Shown: positions 34,505 to 43,987 of the stretch, in pieces
Layout of the letters: each line of letters starts with the position of its first letter
Position numbering within the stretch: the first letter of the stretch is position 1
DNA from: Burkholderia pyrrocinia
GTDB lineage: Bacteria > Pseudomonadota > Gammaproteobacteria > Burkholderiales > Burkholderiaceae
Direction: 5' to 3'
Assembly: GCF_022809715.1 (NCBI RefSeq)
Contig: NZ_CP094460.1
Coordinates: forward strand, 1,302,001 to 1,366,000
Length of the DNA: 64,000 bases
The notes under the pieces: model-generated
Database searches by the model: none
Told to the model about the DNA's origin: nothing
The model's input: the letters and a program-made list of their open reading frames with translations, nothing else
Position numbers and translations under genes: made by a program

Positions 34505-35539
34505 TCAATCGGCCGGACACATCGCCAACCGCCCCATCGCCTCGCCTGCGCCACGCACCGCGCAGGTGGCCGGCTCGTCGGCGATCCGTGCGATCACCCC
34601 CGTCTCGTCGTACAGCAGGCGTTCGAGATCCGCGAGCAGCGCGCCGCCGCCCGTCAGCACCACGCCGCGATTCGCGATGTCGGTCACGAGCTCGGCCGGC
34701 GCGTTTTCCAGCACCGACTTCACCGCGCCGATCACCTGCTTGAGCGGCGCGGCCAGCGCGTCCGCGACGTCGTGGTTGGACAGCTCGACCGAGCGCGGCA
34801 GGCCGTCGCTGATGCTGCGCCCGACCGCGCGCGTCGTCGTGCGCGGCACCGCGCTGGTGGCCGAGCCGATCGTCTTCTTCACGTGCTCGGCCGTCTGCTC
34901 GCCGAGCAGCACGCCGTACAGGTTGCGGACATGGTTCACGATCGCCGCGTCGAACTGGCTGCCGCCGACGCGGATCGCTTCGCGGTAGACGATGCCGCCG
35001 AGCGCGATCACCGCGACTTCGGTCGTCCCGCCGCCGATGTCGATGACCATCGAGCCGACCGGCTCGGTCACCGGCAGGCCCGCGCCGAGCCCGGCAGCCA
35101 GCGATTCCTCGATCAGTTCGACCTCCGATACGCCGGCCGCGAATGCGGCCTCGCGGATCGCGCGGCGCTCGACGGCCGTCGCATCGGACGGCACGCACAG
35201 CGTGACCTCGACGCGGCGGCCGAAGCGCGAACGCGTGCGCGACATGTCGATGAAGCTGCGGATCATCTGTTCGGCCGCGTGCGCGTCGGCGATCACGCCG
35301 TGCCGCATCGGCCGCACGGCTTCGAGATGCCCCGGTTCGCGGCCAAGCAGCGCCTTCGCACGCTCGCCGACGGCCTCGAGCGTCGGCCGCGCGTCGTTCG
35401 CACCGGCCTTGCGGAAGCAGATGACCGACGGCTGGTTCAGCACCACGCCGCGCTCGTGCGTATAGATCTGCGTACTCGCCGTCCCAGGGTCGATCGCAAC
35501 GGGTTGCGCAAACAACTTTCCGAACAGCGGTGTCGACAT
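34505..35539 (-). CDS. MreB/Mrl family actin-like protein (solitary paralogue)
   Basis: The 344-residue protein belongs to the MreB family of actin-like ATPases that guide lateral wall synthesis. Motifs: AIDPGTASTQIYTHERGVVLNQPSVI (phosphate 1), VIDIGGGTTEVAVIALGGIVY (phosphate 2), GVVLTGGGALLADLE (adenosine). The AAAGGCTTGAT before 35539 supports the start. The usual mreC and mreD partners are absent: divergent plpD and a YdcF gene flank it. This makes it an extra copy, separate from the mreBCD operon expected elsewhere. Confidence 0.9.
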   Translation of the reverse strand: MSTPLFGKLFAQPVAIDPGTASTQIYTHERGVVLNQPSVICFRKAGANDARPTLEAVGERAKALLGREPGHLEAVRPMRHGVIADAHAAEQMIRSFIDMSRTRSRFGRRVEVTLCVPSDATAVERRAIREAAFAAGVSEVELIEESLAAGLGAGLPVTEPVGSMVIDIGGGTTEVAVIALGGIVYREAIRVGGSQFDAAIVNHVRNLYGVLLGEQTAEHVKKTIGSATSAVPRTTTRAVGRSISDGLPRSVELSNHDVADALAAPLKQVIGAVKSVLENAPAELVTDIANRGVVLTGGGALLADLERLLYDETGVIARIADEPATCAVRGAGEAMGRLAMCPAD

Positions 35540-35807
35540 ATCAAGCCTTTTTGAACGATCGGGCCGGGACGGCCCCGCCGCATCCCCGCGGCGCGCCTGC
35601 CGCCCCATCATGAAGTTAGCGGCAAATCGTGCCGATACTTTAGCCAATTCCGATGATTATTTCGCGACGAAATTGCCGAAACCAGTACTTCGAGGGTGTC
35701 GGACTCCGAAACGGTCTCTCGCGTTGCGCCTGTAAAACACGGTAATCTCTCGGTCTTGCCTGCTCCCGGCAGGCTTCAGACGCCCGATCACGCCAGGTAT
35801 TTCCTCA

Positions 35808-38222
35808 ATGACAGCGAACGTTTCCTCCCGCTGGGCGCGGGTGCGCCCGCTCTGCACGACGCTCGTCGCCTTCTGGTGCTGCACGGTCGCCGCGCAGCCG
35901 CTGCCGGCCACCGCCACCGCGCCCGCCCCCGCTGCGGCCGGCACGCCGGTGGCCGCTGCCTCCGCCGCAACGCCCGCTGCGACGCCCGCCGCCACGCACG
36001 ACTGCACGGCCGACGGCGGCCCGGCCGGCCGCCCGTCGATCGGCCTCGTGCTGTCCGGCGGCGGCGCGCGCGGCTACGCGCACCTCGGCGTGCTGAAGGT
36101 GCTCGAGGAAAACCGCATCCCGGTCGACTGCATCGCGGGCACCAGCATGGGCGCGGTGGTCGGCGGCCTGTACGCGAGCGGGATGGCCGCCGACGACATG
36201 CAGAAGCGCCTGTCGGAGGTCAACCTCGCGGATATCGCGTTCGACGTGACGGACCGCGCGGACCTGCCGCAAACCAGCCGGGAAGACGAACGCCTGTACA
36301 TCAACGGCCTGACGCTCGGCTTCGGCAAAAGCGGCGTGAAGGCGCCGGTCGGCCTCGTGCAGGGCAACCGGCTGCAGGCGCTGCTCGCCGACTGGACCGC
36401 CTCCGTGCCGACCAACCAGCCGTTCGATCGGCTGCCGATTCCGTACCGCGCGGTCGCGACCGACCTGCAGACGGGCCAGATGGTCGTGCTCGACCACGGC
36501 TCGCTGCCGCTCGCGATCCGCGCGAGCATGGCGATGCCCGGCCTGTTCGCGCCGGCCGAGATCAACGGCCGCGCACTGGTGGACGGCGGCCTCGTCAGCA
36601 ACCTGCCGGTCGACACCGCACGGCAGATGGGCGCGAACGTCGTGATCGCCGTCGACATCGGCTCGCAGCTGCGCCCGCTCGACGCGCTCGCGTCGCCCGC
36701 CGACGTGATGCAGCAGATGGTCGGTATCCTGATTCGCCAGAACGTGTCGGCCCAGCGCCGGCAGATCACCGCGAACGACGTGCTGCTCACGCCCGAGCTC
36801 GGCTCGCTCGGCTTCACCGATTTCCAGAACGCGCGCCAGGCCATCTCCGCCGGCGAAGCGGCGGCAACCGCCGCGCTGCCGCGCCTGAAGCGCTACGCGC
36901 TGCCCCCCGACGAATACGCCGCCTACCGCTCCGCGCATGCGCAGCCGCTGCCGCCGCCGGTCCGGATCACGCGCATCGAGATCAAGACGAGCGGCGGCGT
37001 GCCGAAGCGCGTCGTCAGCGATGCGCTGCACGTGAAGCCCGGCGACCTCTACGATCCGCAGTCCGTCAGCCAGGATCTGCTCGGGCTGACGACCGGCGGC
37101 AATTTCGAGAGCGTCACCCAGCAGGTCGTGAGCCACGGCAACGACAACGTGCTCGAGATCAATGCGCGCGAGAAATACTGGGGGCCGAATTTCCTGCTGT
37201 TCGGCCTGGGCATGTCGAGCAGTTCGACCGACGAGGGCGGCTTCCGCCTGCATGTCGGCTACCGGCGGCCCTGGCTCACCGAATCGGGCCTCGAGTTCCG
37301 CGCGGATACGACGATCGGCAGCGACCTGCAGTCGGCGCGCGTCGAATTGCGCCAGCCGCTGCCGATGGCGTACGGCGTCTATGTCGCGCCCTACGCCGAA
37401 TACCAGCGCCGCTACGCGAACCTGTACGACAACACCGGCGACGTGAAGGTCACGCAGTACCTGATGCAGACCGCGCGCGCCGGGCTCGATCTCGGCCTGC
37501 CGATCGCGCGGCTCGGCGATTTCCGGATCGGTCTAGGTTACGTGACCGGGCACGGCTCGCCGACCTACAACCTGCCGTTCGACGACGGCAACAGCCAGGC
37601 GCTGCTGTGGCCGAGCTTCACGTCGCGGGCGCTGACCGCGCGTGCGCGGCTCGTCATCGACCAGCTCGACGATCCGATGTTCCCGCGCAAGGGCTATTTC
37701 ACCGAACTGCGCGTCGAACGCTCGCTGGTATCGCGCAACGGAGGATCGGCACAGGAGTTCGACGACGGGATCAATGACGCGCCTTACACCGAGATCTACG
37801 GCAAGGCGATGATTGCGCAGCAGTTCGGCCGGCACAGCGTCAGCGCGACGATCGAAGGCGGCAAGAGCATCGGCGGCACCAACCTGATCAATGCCTTCAA
37901 CTTCACGCTCGGCGGCTTCCAGCATCTGTCCGCCTATGCGGCCGACCAGTTGAACGGCAACGAGCTCGCGTACGGCCAGATCACCTACATGAATCAGTTG
38001 ATGACGTTCAACGCGTCGCCGGTCAAGGCGCTGTCGGTGGGCGCCAGCGCGGAAGTCGGCAATGTCTGGTCGAGCGGCCAGCAGATCGGCGGCGGCGCGC
38101 TCAAGCAGAGCTATACGTTCTTCACGAGCCTGTCGACCGCGTTCGGGCCCGTCTACATCGGCGTTGCGCTCGCGCCCGGCGGCCGCCGCAACTTCTACCT
38201 GCAGCTCGGCCGCACGTACTGA
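35808..38222 (+). CDS. PlpD-type patatin-like phospholipase with own outer-membrane barrel (type Vd secretion)
   Basis: The 804-residue protein has a signal peptide (about 1-29), a patatin domain at about 66-270, a POTRA domain at about 385-460 and a 16-strand BamA/FhaC-like barrel to the end. Patatin motifs: LSGGGARGYAHLG (oxyanion), GTSMG (nucleophile Ser), VDGGLVSNLP (catalytic Asp). POTRA begins VRITRIEIKTSGGVPKRVV. The final residues FYLQLGRTY end in Tyr. Such proteins secrete their own phospholipase A1 to the surface. It is divergent from the MreB gene and convergent with the kinase gene. Confidence 0.94.
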   Translation: MTANVSSRWARVRPLCTTLVAFWCCTVAAQPLPATATAPAPAAAGTPVAAASAATPAATPAATHDCTADGGPAGRPSIGLVLSGGGARGYAHLGVLKVLEENRIPVDCIAGTSMGAVVGGLYASGMAADDMQKRLSEVNLADIAFDVTDRADLPQTSREDERLYINGLTLGFGKSGVKAPVGLVQGNRLQALLADWTASVPTNQPFDRLPIPYRAVATDLQTGQMVVLDHGSLPLAIRASMAMPGLFAPAEINGRALVDGGLVSNLPVDTARQMGANVVIAVDIGSQLRPLDALASPADVMQQMVGILIRQNVSAQRRQITANDVLLTPELGSLGFTDFQNARQAISAGEAAATAALPRLKRYALPPDEYAAYRSAHAQPLPPPVRITRIEIKTSGGVPKRVVSDALHVKPGDLYDPQSVSQDLLGLTTGGNFESVTQQVVSHGNDNVLEINAREKYWGPNFLLFGLGMSSSSTDEGGFRLHVGYRRPWLTESGLEFRADTTIGSDLQSARVELRQPLPMAYGVYVAPYAEYQRRYANLYDNTGDVKVTQYLMQTARAGLDLGLPIARLGDFRIGLGYVTGHGSPTYNLPFDDGNSQALLWPSFTSRALTARARLVIDQLDDPMFPRKGYFTELRVERSLVSRNGGSAQEFDDGINDAPYTEIYGKAMIAQQFGRHSVSATIEGGKSIGGTNLINAFNFTLGGFQHLSAYAADQLNGNELAYGQITYMNQLMTFNASPVKALSVGASAEVGNVWSSGQQIGGGALKQSYTFFTSLSTAFGPVYIGVALAPGGRRNFYLQLGRTY

Positions 38223-38261
38223 TGCGCCCGCGTCGCGCGAAACGGCCTGTTGCGCCCGCCG

Positions 38262-39425
38262 TCAGGACGACGGGCCGGCCGCGGCGCGCGCCGTGCCGAT
38301 CGGCCAGCTGATCTCGAAGCGCGCGCCGCCGAGCTCCACCGGATCGACGACTGCGATCCGGCCGTTGTGTGCATGGAGCACCTGCCGCGTGATCGACAGG
38401 CCGAGCCCGTAGCCGCCGGTGCGGCGGTCGAGCCGCACGAACGCGTCGAAGATCCGTTCGCGCTCCTGCTCCGGCACGCCGGGGCCGTCGTCCTCGACGA
38501 AGATCCCGATGTTGCCGTGCTCCATCGCGATGCCGACGACGATCCGCGATTGCGCATACTTGCTCGCGTTGCGCAGCAGGTTGCGCATCGCGTACGACAT
38601 CAGCCGCCGGTCCATCTTCACGCGCAGGTTCGACTCGAGCGCGACGCGCGACTCGATCGTGCACTCCGGATACAGCAGCTGCGCGTCGTTGACCTGGTGC
38701 TCGAACCACGCGACGGGCGCAGTCATCTCGAGGTTCGACTGCAGCGAGCTGTATTCGAGCCGCGCGAACGTGAGGCTCATGTCGATCAATTCCTCGAGCT
38801 CGGTCACGTCCTGCGCGATGCTCTCGAGCGCGCCCTGGTATTCCGCGGCAGAAGCGGGCTCGCGCAGCATCTCCAGCGCAAAGCGCACGCGTGCGAGCGG
38901 CGTGCGCAGCTCGTGCGAGATGCCGTTCGTGAGATCGCGCTGCGCGGCGATCAGCCGCTCCATCCGCATCGCGAGCGCGTTCAGCGTCCGCGCGAGCGGG
39001 CCGATGATCACGCTGTGCGATTCGCGCGCACGCGTGTTGAAGCGCCCGCCGGTGAAGTCGATCGCGCGTTCGCGCACCATCACGAGATCCGACCAGACCG
39101 GCCGCATCCACCGGTACGCGGCGAGCGCGGGCGCCGCGAACACGAACGCGAGCACGATCCAGATATCGCCCGGCAGCGCGTCGAACGCATGCCACACCAC
39201 CTGCGGCGACAATTCGACGCACAGCGCGAGCGCCGGCACGAGCGCGGTCAGCAGCACGAGGCCGAGCAGATGCAGGTAGGTGCGCACGTAAAGGCGCGAC
39301 CAGCTCGGAATGCGGTCGGCGCGCGTATCGGTCCACGCGCGACGGAAATGCAGCCAGCGCCATTTGACATAGCGCAGCGTCGACAACGGCGGTGCATCGG
39401 CGTGCGAACGGGTTCGTCGGATCAT
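38262..39425 (-). CDS. sensor histidine kinase, RstB-like, with very short periplasmic loop
   Basis: The 387-residue kinase has two membrane segments (about 43-66: LLGLVLLTALVPALALCVEL; about 88-105: IWIVLAFVFAAPALAAY) joined by only about 20 residues. It continues with a HAMP-like linker, H-box NGISHELRTPLARVRF, N-box MRNLLRNASKYAQ, G1 EDDGPGVPEQER and GGYGLGLSITRQVL. The short loop resembles intramembrane-sensing kinases. It follows the response-regulator gene by 64 bp on the same strand and lies convergent with plpD. Signal unknown. Confidence 0.9.
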   Translation of the reverse strand: MIRRTRSHADAPPLSTLRYVKWRWLHFRRAWTDTRADRIPSWSRLYVRTYLHLLGLVLLTALVPALALCVELSPQVVWHAFDALPGDIWIVLAFVFAAPALAAYRWMRPVWSDLVMVRERAIDFTGGRFNTRARESHSVIIGPLARTLNALAMRMERLIAAQRDLTNGISHELRTPLARVRFALEMLREPASAAEYQGALESIAQDVTELEELIDMSLTFARLEYSSLQSNLEMTAPVAWFEHQVNDAQLLYPECTIESRVALESNLRVKMDRRLMSYAMRNLLRNASKYAQSRIVVGIAMEHGNIGIFVEDDGPGVPEQERERIFDAFVRLDRRTGGYGLGLSITRQVLHAHNGRIAVVDPVELGGARFEISWPIGTARAAAGPSS

Positions 39426-39489
39426 CGCGGCTCCCGGCTGGCGGGCGGATTGCTGGCGCGGAACGTGACGGCGTCGCCTGACGGCGGCG

Positions 39490-40200
39490 TCATTCCCACG
39501 CGTGCTTGCTGAATTGGTAACCCTTGCTGCGGATAGTCTTGATCCGCTGCGGGTTGCTCGCGTCGTCGCGCAGCTTGCGGCGCAGCTTCGAGATGCGCCC
39601 GTCGATCGTACGATCAAGGCCGTCGAATTCGACGCCGCGCAACTGCAGCATCAGGTCGTCGCGGCTGACGACCTCGCCCGCATGGCACACGAGCGCCCAC
39701 AGCAGGTCGAATTCGGCCGACGTCAGATCGGGCGTGCTGCCGTCGGGCAGCACGACACTGCGGTCGGTGCGGTCGATCGAGAACTTGCCGAATGCATAGC
39801 GTTCGGGCTGCGACGCGACGCTCTCGACCGTGCGTGCGGGCGCGCGGCGAAGCTGCGCCTTGATCCGCGCGAGCAGGATGCGCGGTTCGACCGGCTTGTG
39901 CACGTAGTCGTCCGCGCCGAATTCCAGGCCGAGCAGCTCGTCGAACGGCTCGTCGCGCGCCGTCACCATGATGATCACGCCGTCGTACTGCTTGCGCGCC
40001 TCGCGGCAGATCTCGAAGCCGTCCTTGCCCGGCAGGTTCACATCGAGAATGACGAGATCGGGGCGAATGGACAGGATCGCCGGCACCGCGGCGTCACCAT
40101 GCAGCACAGTGTCGACTTCATAGTCGTTCTTGCGCAGGTAGCCGGCGATCAGCGTGGACAGGCGGGTGTCGTCTTCGACGAGCAGGATGCGAAAAGACAT
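39490..40200 (-). CDS. OmpR-family response regulator, RstA-like
   Basis: The 236-residue regulator has a receiver domain (EDD at 9-11; phospho-acceptor Asp in LVILDVNLPGKDGF; GADDYVHKPVEPR with the conserved Lys) and a winged-helix domain (LTSAEFDLLWALV, RTIDGRISKLRRKL, IKTIRSKGYQF). It lies immediately upstream of the sensor kinase gene, forming an operon. Start at 40200 gives the receiver domain its normal N-terminus. Target genes are unknown; the neighbouring secreted phospholipase is a candidate only by location. Confidence 0.9.
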   Translation of the reverse strand: MSFRILLVEDDTRLSTLIAGYLRKNDYEVDTVLHGDAAVPAILSIRPDLVILDVNLPGKDGFEICREARKQYDGVIIMVTARDEPFDELLGLEFGADDYVHKPVEPRILLARIKAQLRRAPARTVESVASQPERYAFGKFSIDRTDRSVVLPDGSTPDLTSAEFDLLWALVCHAGEVVSRDDLMLQLRGVEFDGLDRTIDGRISKLRRKLRDDASNPQRIKTIRSKGYQFSKHAWE

Positions 40201-40420
40201 GGGCAGCGGTCGGGTCATCGGGGTAGCCGCGGCGGCGCCGGCCGATGCCGGACGCCGGCCATCGGCCGAAACGTACCGCATGATACTGCGCCCGCCGCTT
40301 GCCCGTTTGCCGGTCTTGAAAATAAGGGCGCGATGCCGGCCACGCTTGACGAATCGGCGCCGGGACGGTTCCATACGGGCTCGCCGGAATCCGGGCCACG
40401 CATCTACCCTGCCTGACGTG

Positions 40421-41335
40421 ATGAATTACCAGACCATCCTCGATCGCATCCACACCGAACTCGCCCCCTGGATTGGCCAGGGACGGGTAGCCGACTATAT
40501 TCCCGAACTCGCGAAAATCCCTGCCGACAAGTTCGGGATGGCCGTCGTGACGCTCGACGGAAACGTTTACACGGTCGGCGACGCGCACGAGCGCTTCTCG
40601 ATCCAAAGTATCTCGAAGCTGTTCGCGTGCACGCTCGCGTTCCAGTTGCTGGGCGATGCGCTGTGGGAGCGGGTCGGCCGCGAGCCGTCCGGCACCGCGT
40701 TCAATTCGCTGGTGCAGCTCGAAAGCGAGCGCGGCAAGCCGCGCAATCCGTTCATCAATGCCGGCGCGCTGGTCGTCACCGACGTGCTGTGCCGCCGCTT
40801 CGTGAAGGCCGAGACGGCGCTCGTCGAATTCGTGCGGCGGCTGATCGGCGCGACCGATATCGACTACGATTCGCGCGTCGCGCTGTCGGAGCTGCAGCAC
40901 GCGGAGCGCAACCGCGCGATGGCGCACTTCATGGCGAGCTTCGGCAACATGCAGATGCCGCCCGACACGGTGATCGACGCGTATTGCCGCCAGTGCGCGA
41001 TCACGATGAACTGCGTCGAGCTGGCGCGCGCCGCGCTGTTCCTCGCGAACGGCGGCGTCGCGCCGGTGACCGGCGAGCGGATCGTCGATTCGAGTTCCGC
41101 GAAGCGGCTGTCGGCGCTGATGCTGACCTGCGGCACCTACGATGCGGCCGGCGATTTCGTGTATCGCGTCGGGCTGCCCGCGAAAAGCGGCGTCGGCGGC
41201 GGGATCGTGGCGGTGCTGCCTGGGGAGATGGCCGTGTGCGTGTGGGCGCCGGGGCTCGATGCTAATGGGAATTCGCTGGCGGGGACGTTGGCGCTGGAGT
41301 GGTTGACGACTTATACGGGAAGGTCGATTTTTTGA
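40421..41335 (+). CDS. glsA: glutaminase; 3' end appears to be an integration target
   Basis: The 304-residue enzyme converts glutamine to glutamate and ammonia. It has the serine-dependent beta-lactamase-like glutaminase fold, with catalytic S63-I-S-K66 in FSIQSISKLFAC, plus NPFINAGALVVTDV, MASFGNMQMPPDTVIDAYCRQCAI, and GLPAKSGVGGGIVAVLPG. The C-terminus reads TLALEWLTTYTGRSIF. Its last ~50 codons lie in sequence (41283-41345) repeated downstream at 42080 and 47858, the basis of the island finding. The stop is TGA at 41333-41335. Confidence 0.95.
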   Translation: MNYQTILDRIHTELAPWIGQGRVADYIPELAKIPADKFGMAVVTLDGNVYTVGDAHERFSIQSISKLFACTLAFQLLGDALWERVGREPSGTAFNSLVQLESERGKPRNPFINAGALVVTDVLCRRFVKAETALVEFVRRLIGATDIDYDSRVALSELQHAERNRAMAHFMASFGNMQMPPDTVIDAYCRQCAITMNCVELARAALFLANGGVAPVTGERIVDSSSAKRLSALMLTCGTYDAAGDFVYRVGLPAKSGVGGGIVAVLPGEMAVCVWAPGLDANGNSLAGTLALEWLTTYTGRSIF

Positions 41336-41345
41336 GGCGGCGAAG
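41283..41345 (+). repeat. glsA 3'-end repeat, copy 1 (left end of integrated DNA)
   Basis: This is the genic copy, including the sequence for TLALEWLTTYTGRSIF and the stop, and a few bases beyond (GAGGCGGCGAAG). Compared with copies 2 and 3 it differs at roughly 7-10 of 64 positions. It marks the left limit of the inserted segments. Confidence 0.85.
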
Positions 41346-41470
41346 CAAGACGCTCAAGTCCCTAAGCACAGTCTTGCCCGAGAAATTTTTACCAAGTCGG
41401 ACGAGCAAGCTCGAGCCGCCGAAAATTCTCGCACTCCGATCTGCATCGCTTCTGACTGGCGCCGAGTCGG

Positions 41471-41902
41471 TCAGAGCAATGCTTTTGGCGGAAAGTCTTC
41501 ATAAGACTTCGGGGCATAGCCCCAGACTCTGGCAACGTCACCTTTCGCCTCAAATTCGAAGCCTATTTCCGCGAGCTTACTCAAAACAAGCACTGAGTGA
41601 TCGATGACCTCGTGCCTGAGCGAAGCCTGCTCATGTAACCCGATATCAATCCACTCGACCCCCACGAATGGAAACGGCAGGTGATAGAACCACTCGACAT
41701 CCCACCCCGACACATGGCCGTTGATCCATTTTGAACGGTAAGAAGGTCGCCATCCGTCCAGACCGCGCATGAAAGAAATCAGCTCGTTCCATTTTGTGTC
41801 ATTGGCCAGTGCCCCGGCAAACTTGTTGCGCACCTGGAATAGAATTTTTGCCTTGTCGATACCACGTGGCACGGCATCAGCCATAGGAAGATCAGACTGC
41901 AT
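41471..41902 (-). CDS. small hypothetical protein, DUF6678-like, in lower-GC DNA
   Basis: The 143-residue protein reads VRNKFAGALANDTKWNELISFMRGL, SYRSKWINGHVSGWDVEWFYHLP, FVGVEWIDIGLHEQASLRHEV and RVWGYAPKSYEDFPP. From memory this resembles the DUF6678 family, often small accessory or immunity-like proteins; not checked. The start at 41902 has CAGGTGAGTAC upstream. Its DNA is visibly less GC-rich than flanking genes. It is alone between glsA repeat copies 1 and 2, so it is cargo of that segment. Confidence 0.7.
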   Translation of the reverse strand: MQSDLPMADAVPRGIDKAKILFQVRNKFAGALANDTKWNELISFMRGLDGWRPSYRSKWINGHVSGWDVEWFYHLPFPFVGVEWIDIGLHEQASLRHEVIDHSVLVLSKLAEIGFEFEAKGDVARVWGYAPKSYEDFPPKALL

Positions 41903-42017
41903 GTACTCACCTGTTTCAGTCACGCGGGATGCGATGCGCTTTCGCATGATTGTCGACGATCCAAGCACTGAGGTCGAGTGACCAAAACTGGCCGAACCCT
42001 GTCGTCGAAGGCGGTGT

Positions 42018-42143
42018 AGCACTTGCTGGCTCGGTCTGTGCCGGAGGAATTACATATCAGTTTATATTGCCGGAGTACCAGCACGTTGGCGTTGGAGTGG
42101 TTGACGACGTATACGGGGAGGTCGATTTTTTGAAGGGGCGAAG
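42018..42143 (+). repeat. glsA 3'-end repeat, copy 2 with conserved upstream arm
   Basis: 42083-42133 encodes TLALEWLTTYTGRSIF and a stop, identical in protein to glsA but with different synonymous bases (GTTGGAG, ACGTATACGGGG). The arm before it (42045-42080, TCAGTTTATATTGCCGGAGT and nearby) is shared with copy 3 but absent from glsA, as expected for the phage/island side of an attachment site. Confidence 0.85.
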
Positions 42144-42235
42144 TTAAGCGCGACTCATCTGGCGCAACGGCGGCTGGTGAATATCGGCGCGCGCCGGCGC
42201 GCTCAATGGGGAATTCGGCCATCGGCAGCAATCGA

Positions 42236-42251
42236 CTGCGGATTCAACCCG
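42236..42251 (+). repeat. 16-bp inverted repeat, left partner
   Basis: CTGCGGATTCAACCCG; perfect reverse complement of 47755-47770. GAATTCGG also accompanies both, 42211-42218 and its partner near 47773. The pair brackets the tcu cluster. Confidence 0.6.
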
Positions 42252-42305
42252 TCGATGCAACGAATTGATGAAAGCGCTCAGCCATTGGCATGTGAGCCGG
42301 TAAAA

Positions 42306-42416
42306 TCAGCCCGTCAACAGGTGATCGATAAATGCGGCCAATGCCAGCCGCACGTTCCGATGATCGTTTGCCGACATGCAGATGAAAAATTCCCGGCAAG
42401 CCCACTCGTCGGTCAG
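42306..42416 (-). pseudogene. LysR regulator, C-terminal remnant
   Basis: The minus strand encodes LTDEWACREFFICMSANDHR followed by NVRLALAAFIDHLLTG and a stop. This is the typical C-terminal helix of a LysR regulator. Immediately upstream the frame is closed by a stop; the -1 frame reads ADYGLKAYSTD, the expected preceding segment, so a frameshift is likely. No HTH part is present. It is a degraded relic next to the intact tcu cluster. Confidence 0.65.
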
Positions 42417-42611
42417 TCGAATAGGCCTTCAACCCATAATCTGCGCGCCGGGCACATGAGCTATCAGCCGCAGACGCGCCGCTCTTACGGCAAGATGGAG
42501 TGGCCTGCGTTGCTGCGCAAGCTGGACCGCATCGACCCTTCTTGTCGCCGCTGGAAAAGCGAAAGCCCTGTGCGAAGCCGGGGTTACGTAAACGCGCCGA
42601 TGCAATCGCTA

Positions 42612-43931
42612 TCAGGCCGGCGATGCCGACGACGCGTTGCTGCCCGCGCGGCGACGGTACAGCCTGAGCGTCGCGCACAAGCCGCAGAGCGCAGCGAAGC
42701 TCAGCCAGTAGCCTGGTGCGGCCTTGTCATGCAGGACCTGAATCAGATACGTCGATACCGCAGGCGTAAAGCCGCCGAACAGCGCCGTCGCGAGACTGAA
42801 CGCCAGCGAGAAGCCCGCGACGCGCACTTCGACCGGCATCACTTCGGTGAGTGCGGCGACCATCGCGCCGTTATACATGCCGAAGAAGAACGAGAACCAC
42901 AGCAGAACGATCAGCATGCGCGCGAAGCTCGGTGCATCGGCGAGCCAGGACAGCGCCGGATAAGCCGTAAAGATCGCCAGCACGGAAATGGCGAGCAGCA
43001 GCGGCTTGCGGCCGATGCGGTCGGAGATCGCGCCGCCGATCGGCAGCCAGACGAAATTCGATGCAGCCACGAGCAGCGTCACCATCAGGCTGTCGGAGGT
43101 GGACAGCTTCAGCACCGACTTCCCGAAGGTCGGCGTATAGACGGTGATGAGATAGAAGGTGGTGGTGGTCATCGCCGTCAGCAGCATGCCGCCGATGACG
43201 GTGCGCCAGTTGCCGAGCAGCATCGCAAAAATCTCGCGCGCCTGCGGATGATGCCGCCGCGCTTCGAACGCTGCGGTCTCCTGCAGCGAACGGCGCAGCA
43301 TGAACAGGAACGGCACGATCGCGCAGCCGATGAAAAACGGCACGCGCCAGCCCCATGCATTGATCTGCTGCGCGGACAGCCACTGGTTCAGCGCGTAACC
43401 GATGGCCGCCGCTACGACGATAGCGACCTGCTGGCTCGCCGACTGCCAACTCGTGTAAAAGCCCTTGTTATCGGGCGTCGCCATTTCCGCGAGATAGACA
43501 GACACGCCGCCAAGTTCCGCGCCCGCCGAGAAGCCCTGCAACAGACGCCCGAGCAGCACGAGCGCTGGCGCGAGCAGGCCGATGGTCGCGTACCCCGGCA
43601 CGCAGGCAATCAGAATAGTGCCGCTCGCCATGATCGACAGCGTAACGATCAGCCCGGTGCGCCGTCCGACCTTGTCGATATACGCGCCGAGAAAGACTGC
43701 GCCGAGCGGACGCATCAGAAAGCCCGCGCCGAACACGGCGAAGGTGAGCATCAGCGAGGCGAACTCGCTGGTGGACGGGAAAAAGATCTTCGAGATCGAT
43801 GTCGCGTAGAAGCCGAACAGAAAGAAATCGAACTGTTCGATGAAATTGCCGCTGGTCACGCGCAACACGGCGGCGGCCCTCGTCATGGGCGAAACGCCGG
43901 GCGTAGCGGCGATCGATTCTGTGCGGTTCAT
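42612..43931 (-). CDS. tcuC: citrate/tricarballylate-proton symporter (MFS)
   Basis: The 439-residue transporter has 12 predicted membrane helices and the metabolite:H+ symporter signature ([26 protein letters not shown]; loop [20 protein letters not shown]; second [15 protein letters not shown]). The [14 protein letters not shown] segment closely matches TcuC/CitA citrate carriers. AGGAGACGAA precedes the start. It is the last gene of the tcu run, 56 bp after tcuB. Likely imports tricarballylate or citrate for TcuAB oxidation. Confidence 0.9.
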   Translation of the reverse strand: MNRTESIAATPGVSPMTRAAAVLRVTSGNFIEQFDFFLFGFYATSISKIFFPSTSEFASLMLTFAVFGAGFLMRPLGAVFLGAYIDKVGRRTGLIVTLSIMASGTILIACVPGYATIGLLAPALVLLGRLLQGFSAGAELGGVSVYLAEMATPDNKGFYTSWQSASQQVAIVVAAAIGYALNQWLSAQQINAWGWRVPFFIGCAIVPFLFMLRRSLQETAAFEARRHHPQAREIFAMLLGNWRTVIGGMLLTAMTTTTFYLITVYTPTFGKSVLKLSTSDSLMVTLLVAASNFVWLPIGGAISDRIGRKPLLLAISVLAIFTAYPALSWLADAPSFARMLIVLLWFSFFFGMYNGAMVAALTEVMPVEVRVAGFSLAFSLATALFGGFTPAVSTYLIQVLHDKAAPGYWLSFAALCGLCATLRLYRRRAGSNASSASPA

Positions 43932-43987
43932 TTCGTCTCCTGGTTCTTGTCTATAGTGATGGGCGCCCCAAGGCGCCCTAGTGACTG

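Larger units (their letters stand above)
41903..42611. other. repeat copy 2 and degraded sequence, no intact gene
   Basis: These 709 bp hold the right end of the first inserted segment (42018-42143), a 16-bp inverted-repeat partner at 42236-42251 and the LysR remnant at 42306-42416. The stretch 42420-42600 has no recognisable product. No integrase is detected. Confidence 0.6.
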
